Shown: positions 11,641 through 22,328 of the stretch, piece after piece
Layout of the letters: each line of letters opens with the position of its first letter
How positions within the stretch are numbered: the first letter of the stretch is position 1
Source: Hirsutella rhossiliensis
Taxonomy: Eukaryota; Ascomycota; Sordariomycetes; Hypocreales; Ophiocordycipitaceae
NCBI RefSeq assembly: GCF_020360975.1
Contig: NW_025408681.1
Location: forward strand, 1,922,001-1,986,000
DNA: 64,000 bases
Direction: 5' to 3'
Position numbers and translations under genes: made by a program
Notes under the pieces: generated by a model
What the model saw: only the letters and a program-made list of their open reading frames with translations
Database searches by the model: none
Told to the model about the DNA's origin: nothing

Positions 11641-12227
11641 GGTCGGCACCCGCCTCGCTCAGCCGCACGCAATGCCCATCCAACTACCGACGACCGTCAA
11701 AAAGGGAGTCCTGCAATACTACCATAACCTCTTTCTTTCCTTCACTCTCATTCGTTATTGCCCCCTTTGCTATCTACTCCATGCAACGATGACACCGAAG
11801 GGGACTACTGGACTTTCTTTCTCCGCAGTCTTACCCACACTAACCTTACCGTTCGCCGACCTCCAACTTCTCGCAACATAGCCATCACCCCTACTCAACT
11901 TCCAACCCCCTACTTCACTCACGACCACAGAACCAGATGGTCGAGACTGCTCGAGAACCTCGCCAGCTCATTCCCGCATACCCCCGCTTCTGATCTATCA
12001 CCTAGGTAGCATTCACTGACTCTCAAGTCTCCCCGACCCGAGCCACGAGCCCTCTTTCGAGCAGCAAGAAAACCTGCTTTATAGGATGCCTACCTCTACT
12101 CTGCCTAACCCTCCTTTACACTTCCACGGTGACCACATCTGCCATGTTCTCACGATGTCGGCCTCCCAGCTCAACGTCGATACCTCGTCCTCCCGCGGCA
12201 ACCTCTTGACAGCCAGAAAATGCTGGC

Positions 12228-13382
12228 GCCGACATGTCCATGATGGCCTTTGTCCAGCCCGGCTGCCCGTCTAGGTTCGCCTACCAGAATGAGCATCGTG
12301 TCAAAGGGCTCAACGCAGAAACCCTAGCGAGGGTCTTCCTTCCAACGCCCTCATGGCTGTCGACTCCAGAGTATGCAGCAATCCGGTCAGATCCTGACAA
12401 TCCATCGACCTGCATCTTCTTGAGCCTTAATATTTCCATATACAACCAACAGATAATCCCCTCGGAATGGACCGAGCAGTGGTTCTTTATGGTCGGCCGT
12501 GTTCATCCCTTTGCCCTGACGTGGAAATCGAGCGACGTGATAGCTTCGAGTCGGAGGATGACAACATTACAGAATACACCATCCCGGCTCTCATCGTCCG
12601 CGACCACAGCTACCAGCCGTAGGTGTATGCTCCAGACCTCCGTCACCACTACCATCTCTGACGATGGCCACAGAGTCATCCTCGCACCCTCGGCTCGGCG
12701 GATGCCTTCCCAGCGATACAACCCATTGTCTCCTTCACGGGACCTGTCATCGGTTCCGGCCGCGACCTTCTGCATGGAAACTCGGCTGCGGCCCTTGACG
12801 ACACCCAGCTGAGCTGTTGCGGCTTTGTCCAGCTCTCGACCTTTATCTGTCCTGGGATTCCGGGCAAAACACCCTTCAAGGGCTTTCATCCCTTTCAACT
12901 TTTCGTCATCTTCCCCATTCACGCCAATCCTTGGACCTCCTATGCAAGAAGATGACCGAGAGGCGCGATAGCCAGTTCCAGCCGAACGCTCTCCTCACCT
13001 GCACGGGCAAAATCGCCGGCTTACTCGATCACCAGATCATGACACATGCCCCGGCCTTCGAGCAAGACTATATCTTCATCGTCGTCCCCGATACATGGAC
13101 TTTCCTTGACAGGGCCATGTCCAACCAGGCTTCTGCGACACAGCTACTGCCGACGACACCCAAGGGCTCAGTCGGCAACCCTCGGACTATAGCGATGCGT
13201 TGGCCAGGTTTACCTCTACCAAAAACGCAATGCCGCCCCAAGCGGCGCCTCCCACGCCGCCTGCATCTAGGTCAGTCGATCCTTATGATGACATCAAAGC
13301 GGTCATTGCCCGATCCCGACCAAACCCCAACCAAGAGACCGCGACTTTCTCCAGAAATTTCCACCATAGTCGCCGCCTGTGA
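12228..13382 (+). pseudogene. Second, longer copy of an unknown island protein
   Basis: The reading starts at MSMMAFVQPGCPSRFAYQNE (12231) and runs through IFLSLNISIYNQQII and EQWFFMVGRVHPFAL to about 12530. After a frame change it reads ITEYTIPALIVRDHSYQP, then a stop. Near 12720-12950 another frame gives IVSFTGPVIGSG and GFVQLSTFICPGIPG, and from 12954 the original frame gives LTCTGKIAGLLDHQIM and QDYIFIVVPDTWTFLDRAM. The beta-rich short segments hint at OB-fold-like structure, but this is only a guess. I do not know the family. Position beside two Helitrons suggests a transposon passenger or accessory gene. At least three disruptions make it a pseudogene. Confidence 0.55.
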
Positions 13383-14544
13383 TAGTCGAGGCCCCGCCAA
13401 ATCCGACACTTCCTCCCTTCTGTCCCACGAAGACCCGGAGACTCAGAGACGGACACCGAGCCAGTCAATCACCCAGCCACATCCGCCTCTGGCCCTATCA
13501 GACCTCCGGCGTCAATCTCTTCCCGACCGCACCGCGCCCGACATCCGCCCAAGAATATTCTGTAAAGCAACGAACGAAACAACACAACATGACAAGGAAC
13601 ATGTTTCATCATCCTCAAACTCAAGTGCGAAAGGCCCTAATGGGATATTTCCTTCTCCTCTTGCTCTCCTTTTCACAAAGACAATCCAGTCAAAACTTCT
13701 CCAATATACTCCTTATTCTGTTTATATCCACCACTTATAGCACCTGTAAATCCTCAGAGCCTTCCACTCGCCCACACATGCATTACCCACCCACAACTCT
13801 CTTCACCCCTGCCGCCTCTCCACGCCCTTTGCGCCTTTGCAAAGCAAAATCTCCCTCCAGCGGCCTAGCCTGCCTCCCCGACGCTCTGTCTCGGTTTCAC
13901 TCACGATAATGCTCTACGTCTCTCGCCGGATCTCCATCTCATATCTCTTATCTCACTCTTCTTCCTGTCTTCCTCTCACTTCCCCTGTCTCCTATCTCCT
14001 GTCGCCAACTCTCTCCTCTCCCCGACTTTCTCCTGTCGCCATCGCCAACTTTCGTTCCGAAAGGCCTCTTTGCGCGAGCCGCGGCTGGCGAGCCTTCCCC
14101 TCGTCCCCAAGACTGATTCAGCCCGAAGGGCGTTCTACTCAGTCAGAAAGATTCGAGCATAAAACCTCCTCTGATTGGCTAATTGGCCTGGCTTGTGCTC
14201 AACTCGTGCGCGGATTGGTCGGCCGATAACGTCACCAAATGAAGGCCCGCAAAATTACCCTGAGCGTTGACTAGGTAACTGGCCAGCTTGGCAGGCTCTC
14301 CAAGAGCTTCCAGTTCTTCCTTTCTTCCATCCATGCCATCAATTTACTGGGTCGCTAGGCACTCTTTACACTAACCTACATAGCGGCTGCTTCTCTTTCT
14401 GCCCAATCTATCAAACTAATCATGTTACTAACGGTTTATAGGTTCACCTATTACCTCGGCAGCCGGCCCACCTCCCAAGATTCTCCGGTTATTCTGTCTC
14501 TTCTAGCAGTCTGAAGGGTAAGAGGTGGATACATATACGGCCAG
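13383..14544. other. C/T-rich stretch and CCAAT-containing upstream region of Helitron 2
   Basis: No gene supported. The plus strand is pyrimidine-rich to about 14050. At 14168-14180 lies CCTCTGATTGGCT, followed by further ATTGG boxes at 14182-14186 and 14214-14218. The two GATTGG boxes here are spaced like the pair upstream of exgD (about 40 bp against 44 bp). The 5' terminus of Helitron 2 should lie in this interval but could not be fixed. Confidence 0.45.
14168..14180 (+). promoter_or_regulatory. CCAAT-box 13-mer upstream of Helitron 2
   Basis: This is an exact copy of the 13-mer seen at 3394-3406 and 37536-37548. It contains the CCAAT box (as ATTGG), the binding site of the fungal Hap/CBC complex. 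It lies 365 bp before the first Helitron 2 start codon. Confidence 0.45.
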
Positions 14545-15156
14545 ATGGAGGACGACATACCCCAGGCAGTTCGGAATTGCCATACCTGCAAGCAAGACCT
14601 GCCCGAAGTCGAATTTCGAAGCGTCAAGGACCCTACGAAGTTTACAAGAGACTGTGCTAGCTGTAGGGCACGCCGAAAGGAACGGGTAACCGAATCTCGA
14701 GCCGCCGTTGCCGCAATGCGGAATTTCGCCTTGAGGCTATCGCCACGCAGAGCCACGAAACGGACCGATTCTCTAGCTAACCTGACGCCTCCAAGGCGGG
14801 CTGCGCCAACGCCTGCGTGTGTGCAAGTCTTACGACCCCCTGCCACATCTACGTTATGCCGTGCCCTGGCGCCCGCACTCCAGGGACTGCCTAGACCTCT
14901 GCCGGGGCCATCTACCTCAAGCGCGGTAGAGGACCTTCCCCACCCTCCTACCCTTGGCCTGCCAACAGTAGTTCTGGGCACGCCGATTCCAGAAACGCCA
15001 ATTCCTCAAGGCACTCTCCCATCGGCTTCTGTTGTGCAAGGCACGCCTATACCGAAGGAATCGCCTCGTACCCTCCTTCATTACTGCCACAGAGTCGTCG
15101 CCGCGGCCGCTATACACGTCGAGTCAACATTAACCCCGGCCACGGCCACAGCCTGA
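14545..15156 (+). CDS. Helitron 2: Cys-finger N-terminal protein
   Basis: An ATG-started frame of 203 codons. Near the N-terminus is CHTCKQDLPEVEF...CASCRARRK, a C-x2-C...C-x2-C zinc-ribbon-like motif found at the start of many fungal transposon proteins. The rest is low-complexity and Pro-rich. It may be a separate small gene, or the first exon of the Helitron protein, because the next coding piece starts only 52 bp downstream. Its role is unknown; DNA binding is a reasonable guess. No disruption is visible inside it. Confidence 0.55.
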   Translation: MEDDIPQAVRNCHTCKQDLPEVEFRSVKDPTKFTRDCASCRARRKERVTESRAAVAAMRNFALRLSPRRATKRTDSLANLTPPRRAAPTPACVQVLRPPATSTLCRALAPALQGLPRPLPGPSTSSAVEDLPHPPTLGLPTVVLGTPIPETPIPQGTLPSASVVQGTPIPKESPRTLLHYCHRVVAAAAIHVESTLTPATATA

Positions 15157-15207
15157 AGAGCGACAGTTCGATCAGATAGTTGATCCGCCTTTTACAGGGA
15201 CCTTGAC

Positions 15208-15981
15208 TTGCCTGCCCTTTGTGAGGGGGATCGAGCCCTTGTGCGCGAGTTCTATACTGCCCTGAATGACGACAAGATGCATAGTTGCATTCGCTGCCAG
15301 GAGCGTTGGTTCGATATGAAGCGAAATAGCTTGAAAATCTGCAGCCGCTGCATTAGTCGAGACAGGAAGAAAGGCCCCAACGAGCCCTACTTCTTTAGCG
15401 CTGCGAACAACCTTGACTTTGGGGAAGTCCCGAGCGATCTACCCGATCTAACGATGGTCGAGGAGATGCTCATTGCTAGAGTTCACGTACATGTGAAGGT
15501 CCTGCAGGTACGTGGCGCTCAATATAAATATCGCGGTCATGTTGTCCACTTCCTTCGCAATGTTGGCAGGCTATTTGAAGAGCTCCCGGTCCTACCTGAA
15601 GAGCTAGATGTCGTCCTCCTGCGGCCTCCTAATATGGAGGGCAGCCCTCGCTTCCGGCAACAGTTTGCTCGCGATTTGCGGGTACGCCGCTCATGCCTGT
15701 TGGCGTGGCTGCACTACCTACAGCGCCACCACCGGGGCTATCGCGATATCGTCGTGAGTCAGAATCGCTTGCACCGGCTTCCTCTTGATGGCAACATAGT
15801 TGATTCCATTGCCAGCCAAGTGGCTGACATACCTGACGGCGAGGTCCCCAAAGGCCCCGTCGAGGAGGCTGTGGAAGAGGATCCTAGCGATGCCGATGCA
15901 TCAGCGATCCCGAATTTGCAGGTTACCGATACCGAATTGAACGCTCTGCAGTCCCGATTTCTTGATGGTACCCTAACCTGA
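15208..15981 (+). CDS. Helitron 2: Cys finger plus DUF6570-like region
   Basis: A 257-codon frame starting at 15208. CIRCQERWFDMKRNSLKICSRC is a second Cys-rich finger, followed by DLTMVEEMLIARVHVHVKV and YRGHVVHFLRNVGRLFEELP. These are features of the DUF6570 module that lies in front of the Rep domain in Helitron proteins. The equivalent segment in Helitron 1 (VEEKLVSLN...HVKGHITVFPNNV) is clearly homologous but strongly diverged. It is followed after a short gap by the Rep part, so it was probably once one protein with it. Confidence 0.65.
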   Translation: MPALCEGDRALVREFYTALNDDKMHSCIRCQERWFDMKRNSLKICSRCISRDRKKGPNEPYFFSAANNLDFGEVPSDLPDLTMVEEMLIARVHVHVKVLQVRGAQYKYRGHVVHFLRNVGRLFEELPVLPEELDVVLLRPPNMEGSPRFRQQFARDLRVRRSCLLAWLHYLQRHHRGYRDIVVSQNRLHRLPLDGNIVDSIASQVADIPDGEVPKGPVEEAVEEDPSDADASAIPNLQVTDTELNALQSRFLDGTLT

Positions 15982-16116
15982 GCGTATGACTGATGTGGAG
16001 CATATACCGTGTAACGCGCAGGCTCACCACCAGATGCCGCTGCCTTCAGTTCGCAGGACCCCCATCGACGAATTCAACCGTTCCCAGCCGCTGCTAACGC
16101 TTGCATTCCCTACCCT

Positions 16117-17586
16117 GACGGCAAGGCCGACTTCGTGGAGCCTCGTTTACGGAGCATCACGTTCCAGGACTACCTTGCCCATGCGATGAGATGGCATGAC
16201 GGACGTTTCGCCCGCCATAAGACGTGGCCTTTCGTCGCCCTCAACACGCTGTTACGTGCGCAGGTCCGAAAGCGAAGTGACTACCTCGTCAAGCAACGCG
16301 ACAGCCGCCGTCAGCCCCTTACACGCGCCGACCTAGAGGAAGCAATGGCTGAGCCTGACGAGCCGGAGGCTCAGGTCCTGATCCAGTCGATCACGCGCCA
16401 AGCCGCAGTAATTAGGGCACCCGGCCGTATTGGTATAAACAAAGGAAGGAGTTGGAAGCATATGCCTATAATCTAGGCAAGCCCGGCCTTTTCGCTACTG
16501 CAAGTGCAGCCGATTACCACTGGGAATCCCTATACCGCCATATGCCTCGATTTGACGAGTGGCAAACAGCTCCTGAGGCGGCGCGGATGGCTCTATCCGG
16601 CAACTACTGCGAGACAACGCCCACATCGCTGCGTACCACTTTCATAAGCGTTATGCGCTGTTTAGGGCTATTGTCTTGAAGCAGAAGTTCAACCTAACGG
16701 ACTCTTGGGGCCGCTACGAGTGGCAGGGCAGGGGTTCCAGTCACCACCACGGCCTATATTGGCTAAGTGGCCACCCAGACTTAGATCCTGACAACGATCA
16801 GTCCCGGGAGCAATTCGCTCGCATCTGGGGATACCACGTATCTGCAGTGAACCCAGAGCCACAGCGAATACAGGCTCCTGGGGAAGGGAACCCCCTGATC
16901 GGTAATCTACTGGAACATCCCCTTACCGTTCAGTTCCTATCGATGGTAGTCAACCGCGTGCAACGCCACCGCTGCAACAACTACTGCATGCAGCTCAATA
17001 AGCATACCAAGCAGGTGGAGTGCCGCTTTGATTTCCTCACGGCCAGCGCCTACTAGCCTCCCTTGACAAGGTTCCTCACTCTAAACACTGGAGCTTTAGG
17101 GGCGAGCGGAACGATGGCCAGATTAACCACTACAACCGCTTGCTTACCGTTGCGTGGCTAGCCAATACAGATGTTTCGCCTTGCACGAGTCTACAGCAGG
17201 TAATCGATTACGCGGCCAAATACTGCTCCAAGTCGGAAAAGAAGAGCGAGTCTTTTGCCCAGATTGGGAAGGCCCTGATGCCCCGGGTCAAGGACCACAA
17301 CCCCTTGATTTCCTTCACGTCAAAGCTCCTCAATCAGCTGGTTGCGGAGCGGGATTACTCGAAGCAGGAGGTCAGCCACTTGCTCCTCGGCCTGCCGTTA
17401 CAGGAAGGGTCACGAACTTGCCTGTACGTCGACTGTCGTAATCCTGACAGGCATTCCCGCTCCTCCGTATTGACGGCGATGAGGTGGACGAGGCCCCAAC
17501 GTTTACGAAAAGTACACTCAACGCCCGGAAGCCCTAGCGGACCTAAGCTACGTCTCCTTCCTGAAATGCTGGAATTTCCGCCCTAG
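16117..17586 (+). pseudogene. Helitron 2: Rep (Helitron_like_N) domain, frameshifted
   Basis: Pieces in order: ITFQDYLAHAMRWHDGRFARH (16153), then after a frame change YNLGKPGLFATASAADYHW (about 16465), then after another the HUH metal site GSSHHHGLYWLSGHP (about 16735-16780). After a stop near 17055 follows VIDYAAKYCSKSEKK (about 17200), which carries the two Tyr of the YxxxYxxK nuclease motif. LGLPLQEGSR and FVxVDCR-like segments come next. These are the hallmarks of a rolling-circle Helitron nuclease. Three or more frame breaks make it inactive. Coordinates are of recognisable coding sequence only. Confidence 0.82.
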
Positions 17587-19623
17587 GGACCCTTCCAAGT
17601 GGAAGCAATGGCAGCCAGGCAACATTAACGGCAGGCCTCGAGTGCTGGTTTACTTTCCTCGCTATCAGGCTGATCCAGAAGGTCAACAGTGGTCAGATTA
17701 CTGTCGTGTAAAGCTAACATTAAACCACCCACATCGGCGGGTTGATGATCTCCTCACAGTTGACGGCCAGCTTTTTGGTTCTCACGCTGAGGCCTTCTCC
17801 TATTGTTGGCAGCATCACAGTCATGGTGATGACCATTACGGTCGGCCAAAAGAGGCTCGATTACAGCCTCAAGATGATCAATACGAGGCTCTGCCTGTGG
17901 AGGAAGAATTTGATGACGAAGACTGGATTCGCCTCGCCGCCCTTTACCTGACAACTCCTTACCCAGGAAGATCTTGACCTACTTGGCCGCCGCGATATCG
18001 ACATCAATTACGACTGGACACAGCATGTGGGTACTTATCCGGAACTCCGAGACGGCTACTGGAAAGACCTTATCGCTAGCCACCCCATGGCCAACGATGT
18101 GGAGGTCCTTGGCCCTCACTGGCGTAATACGCTGAATACGCAACAACGGCTCGTGTACGACACATTCATGGGCCACTTCCAGGCGCAAAATCCTGCTCAA
18201 ATCCTTCTCCACGTTGATGGTGGTGGTGGCACAGGCAAGTCGTTCCTTATCAAGGTGCTTTCTTCCCATCTTCAGGCAGCCGCCCTACCGAATCCTAGCC
18301 CTATATGCCGCGTGGCGCCAACAGGCGTTGCGAGTAACCAGATACAGGGCAGCACCATTCATTCGTTGCTGCGCCTCCCAGTAGGCGGTACTTTCACCGA
18401 CCTTCCCCCGGCCGACGCAGCCGCCCTTCAGTCCCGCCTACGGCACATCAAATACCTCGTTATCGATGAAAAGAGCATGCTAGGGCTTGAGCAGCTCGCG
18501 CGGATCGATTCCCGTTTGCGACAAGCCTTTCCACAGCGTAACCTCGAGTTCTTTGGTGGTGTGAGCGTTGTGCTTGTGGGCGATTTCTTCCAGTTACCAC
18601 CAGTCCGACAAAAGCCCCTGTATTCGACTAGCACCGGCCTGTCTTCGTTGGAAAGGAGAGGGCAGGTGGCCTACCGCCTATTTGACCGCACCGTCTTCCT
18701 GACCACGGCACAGCGCCAGGCTGGTGATGATCAGGCCCAGTTCCGTCAGGCGTTGCAGGAACTGCGTGATGTAAAGTTATCTATACCATCCTGGAACCTC
18801 CTTAGCAATCGGGTACAGGCCAGGCTACCGCGGAGCGAGCTTGACGGCTTCAGGACCGCTTTGCGAGTGTATTCTACAAGGCACGGGTCAACCAATACAA
18901 CCACGAGCATATGGTGCATCTCAACGCCCCGGCAATACAAGTGGAGGCAAAGAATCACGGCAACGGCGCTGGGCAGGCACCAAGCAACAATGCTGGCAAT
19001 CTATCTAACAAGTTCCCTGTTGCTAAGGGCACCAGGGTGATGCTCACGACTAATCTGTGGCAATCAGCTGGCCTAGTTAACGGTGCTCAGGGTACTGTAT
19101 ACGATATCGCCTGGAGCGCAGGCGCCGATCCATTGGAAGACCCCCCAGCCGTTATTATGGTGGACTTTGATAGCTACGACGGACCGCCGTATCTAACAAC
19201 TAACGAGGGCAGGAAAATCTCACCCCATCCTGCCAGTCAGGCGGGACTTCCTTGTGGGCAACGAGACCTGCGCTCGCACGCAGTTTCCCCTAATCGTGGC
19301 GTTTGCTATTACTGTTCACAAATGCCAGAGCCTAACAAAGGATAAAATAGTTACTGATCTCGCTACACGCGACTTCCAGGCCGGTATTAGCTATGTTGCC
19401 GTCTCACGGGTTACCTCGCTCCAAGGCTTACTCCTTGAGGCGCCGTTCGATCGTCAGAGCCTCTATAACCACACGCCGACGGAAGGTTATACGCCTGCGT
19501 TTCCTACGTACTGCATTCACGGCTAACTATGAGACAGGGATGAAGATGCGCCTCGCTGACCAACAACGGCGTCAGGGTCAACAGCTGAGCGATCCACTGT
19601 ATCCACCACTCTACCGTGACTAA
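17587..19623 (+). pseudogene. Helitron 2: PIF1-type helicase, frameshifted
   Basis: After a linker (RPRVLVYFPRYQADPEG, 17636) and a frame change near 17960, the helicase begins with LNTQQRLVYDTFMGHF. It has an intact Walker A loop GGGGTGKSF (about 18220), motif VAPTGVASNQI, Walker B VIDEKSM, and VLVGDFFQLPPV. It continues through DRTVFLTTAQRQ to about 18860, where a one-base shift leads to VFYKARVNQYNHEHM. A second shift near 19215 leads to the C-terminal motif FAITVHKCQSLTKDK and YVAVSRVTSLQGLLL. This is a superfamily 1 DNA helicase of the PIF1 group, used by Helitrons for strand unwinding. Two to three frame changes inactivate it. Confidence 0.85.
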
Positions 19624-19721
19624 ACGTCGTCTTCCTACAAGCTACAGGGAAGGGGGGGGGGTACGATATAGGGTTATAGTTAGACTGGGCCTGCCAGGAA
19701 GTAGTTCGAACGGCTGGTTAG

Positions 19722-19748
19722 CCGCTGAAGGCGGAAGGGGGGTTCTAG
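19722..19748 (+). other. Helitron 2 terminal hairpin and CTAG end
   Basis: The inverted repeat CCGC-TGAAG-GCGG is followed by a 10-base spacer and CTAG, with T as the next base. Helitrons end in CTRR with a hairpin about 10-12 bases before it, and insert between A and T. The position, about 130 bp after the last helicase codon, also fits. Confidence 0.65.
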
Positions 19749-21785
19749 TGGGTACCCCTTAAGAAAGTCGAGTGCAGGTATACGATATTCACCCTTCGGG
19801 CTGGATATTCAGCCGTTAAGCCCCTTGCATTGGCAACTTAACGGGTGTTCGAAGTATTTTAGTTTATATTGCTGACTAACGGTGATGGGCGGTTACAGGC
19901 AGTGTTTCTTAGGGTTACTCGAATATCACGAGCTAAAGGAGGTTCAAGGCGTGTCCTTTATCCGTCGTCGTCCAGGCATCATCACTCATCCAAGGCGTTG
20001 CATCGACTCTGTCACCTCAGGAGCTGGGGGTCTGTCTCTTGAAGAAGCTTCAGAGAGCGGAAACCATCTTTCCTGAGCATAGGGTTACCTAGCTGACCCT
20101 TTGCGCTGTCCGCGACCGGGAAGATGCTGCATAGGTGAGAGAGATGACCTGCGGTCACAGATCCGAGGCAGTGTGGAAAGGACATTAGGAGGTCAGCCTG
20201 GTGCCGTGTTGTATCCACGAATGTAAAATGGTTGCAACCATATAGCACTGCACGGCCTCATCGCGTACCGGTCGGCTTGTAAGTTGTGTATAGCAATGCG
20301 AGCCATCGAACCGGTCTATCTGGCGCAAAAGTTTCGACTCGTGGAATGCCTGTGTCCTGGAACAGATAGAGTGGATGCGCCACAGCAAGCACTCTTTGGT
20401 AAACAGCTTTGCGGGCTGCGTGAGGCAAGCCAAAAAGGTTGGTGACAGGTAATGCTGTATGCGAGGCGGAAGTATAGTCTAATGGCAAGCCGATCCAGGT
20501 GCACATACAGGTGCACATACAGGTGCAGCTTGGCCCAAGAGTAGATCCTGTTGGCGTGCTGCGCATTATGTACAGCTTTTCGAATTGCGGTGACTCAACA
20601 GAGGGTTGGTTCTCTTGGCCATGACAAGATCTTTGATTCTCGGAGATGTAGCGACCGACAAGTGTCGTGTCCAAGGCGGGCTTGCAACATGGCCTCTTGT
20701 TCCCGTGGTCTGCATGTAGAGCAGGGAGAAATGAGGACAGAATGACGGCTTGATGGGCAGGCTTTGATCGCGGTCAAAGTCCATGCACGCCCATGCGTCA
20801 TCATAGATGCGCAGTGCAGCAGACGGTTCAGGGCATCTGTATAGAGGCATTAGATAGCACAGACTCACTGAGGCTAAGATTCCTGGGAAACACAGCCCCT
20901 CCCACTATGGAGCCACCACTGTCCGACCTTCCCCATTAGTGTATTCCCCTATTCCCCCACTGCAAATACTGCCTCATAGCGCCTTTTTTTTCCCTTTCCA
21001 ACCTTGGGCCTTCCTGACCCTTCAGCATTGTTGCGATGGTGCGACCTGAGCTCGCTGAGGTCGTCCACGGTTATGCAATCGTGAGACGGCCTAAAAAGGT
21101 GGGGATATTTGCGATGCAAGAAGGCGCCTAAACAAGTTAGGTAGGGGACTTGGCAGCGCGGGGCAAACCGATAGCCAACATACGGCCAATTACGAGTCTA
21201 CTATTTCGATATTCACGACTCAATCCTCGGCGGTGTGGGATAAAAGTCCCCAGCTCAGACTAAAGATCCTCCGAGGGGTGCCCAAAAATACTCTCCCCTG
21301 CGAGAGCCAAGCATGTTTTCGGCCAAGTGAGTGTCATGCATCCATCTCCTGGTTAAACAGCCCCGATGCAAGTTCCGAGCCTACGACGTCCTTTACCAGG
21401 TCTACTTCCCTACTGCATACGAGGCACCAACTCATACCTACTACGTACACGGATTGCTAGCAGCGGCTCAACCGCTAATCTCGAGTTCGCGAAGCAAATT
21501 GGGGAAATGCTAGAGCAGTTCTCATACTTTTCAACAGTTCAATACGCTTAGTTCAAGAACCAACAAGATAGAGATACACAGGGTAATCTCTCAAATATCT
21601 ATTTCCAAGCCATTCTAGTAGTCTTGTAGGCACTCGGACCGGTGTATCAGAAACTCCTGGAATTCTTCCAACACCTCACATGAGACATTATCCTGGAAAG
21701 GAGCAAAACCGGGGATGAAAAGTGATTTGGAGAGTGACCGTCTGCCAAACATTGCCAACGGGCTTTTTGAAACATGCCGACAATC
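19749..21785. other. Gene-free stretch right of Helitron 2
   Basis: About 2 kb with no supportable gene. It contains a short tandem repeat (20497-20527). Several short frames on both strands lack family features and codon coherence. Confidence 0.5.
20497..20527. repeat. 12-bp tandem repeat, about 2.6 copies
   Basis: The unit AGGTGCACATAC occurs twice in full and once in part. No function is suggested. Confidence 0.8.
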
Positions 21786-22328
21786 TCAGGAAACTTGTGC
21801 AATAAGCGGTAATTCATCGCGGCGATGTCGGGCGAGGGCGTTATGTATCTGCGTTGCCGTAATGCCAGCTAATCCCGGGTCCTGGTGAGAACGGCCCCGA
21901 AGCTGCGCTGCGATCACGGCCGGCCTCATGCCATTGTTATTCATCTCGACGATCTCGCAACGGTATTTCGAGACGACCTCGGCCCGATACTTTGCCTGGG
22001 CCATTGCATCGATAAATGGGTGGTTGTGGGCGGGCCCGGACGGGCAAGAGACCAGCCAAGAGCCCCTCCCTTGGTCGAGCTTCAAGGCCAACCGGTACGG
22101 ACATTCGGTCATTTGAGTGCTCGTCTTACGGCGTTTGGCGATAGCCTCATTGCCGTAGTCGACATACTTCCGGCCCTTGGAGCAACGCAAGTGCACGTAG
22201 GTTGGGCTGGCCGCGTTGGGCTTCTTGGCGGCGACGGAGAGGGCAAAGCCCTGCTCTCGAGCAATTGCATCACAGGCCTCTCGGGCGGCCTCGAGGGAGG
22301 GGAAATTGCGACCAAAGAGCGACTCCAT
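21786..22328 (-). pseudogene. FAR1/WRKY-GCM1-type zinc-finger fragment of a Mutator-like transposase
   Basis: An ATG-started frame of 180 codons. It begins FPSLEAAREACDAIAREQGF and carries LRCSKGRKY, TECPYRLAL and CPSGPAHNHP, that is, the C...C...H-x-H pattern of the FAR1/FLYWCH-like DNA-binding domain. That domain opens Mutator-like (MULE/Hop) transposases and some derived transcription factors. A typical transposase would continue for 500 residues or more with a DDE domain and a SWIM finger; none is visible downstream. So this is either a truncated transposon or a domesticated solo DNA-binding domain. The frame itself has no break. Neighbours are other mobile elements. Confidence 0.65.

Larger units (their letters stand above)
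14545..19748 (+). mobile_element. Decayed Helitron (copy 2, plus strand) with recognisable 3' end
   Basis: Plus-strand order: Cys-finger protein, DUF6570-like protein, Rep domain with HUH and two-Tyr motifs, PIF1-type helicase. At least six frame changes interrupt the main protein. The 3' end fits the Helitron rule. A hairpin CCGC/GCGG (19722-19725 with 19731-19734) is followed after 10 bases by CTAG (19745-19748), and then by T, the expected flanking base. A second overlapping hairpin (CGGCT/AGCCG, 19711-19724) lies just before. The start coordinate is that of the first coding region; the true 5' TC terminus was not located. Confidence 0.85.

Noticed and set aside
11000..14230. Several plus-strand frames of 70-180 codons rich in Pro, Ser and Thr
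   Set aside because: Most are products of the pyrimidine-rich strand. Only the segments with repeated motifs (two copies) were kept, as pseudogenes.
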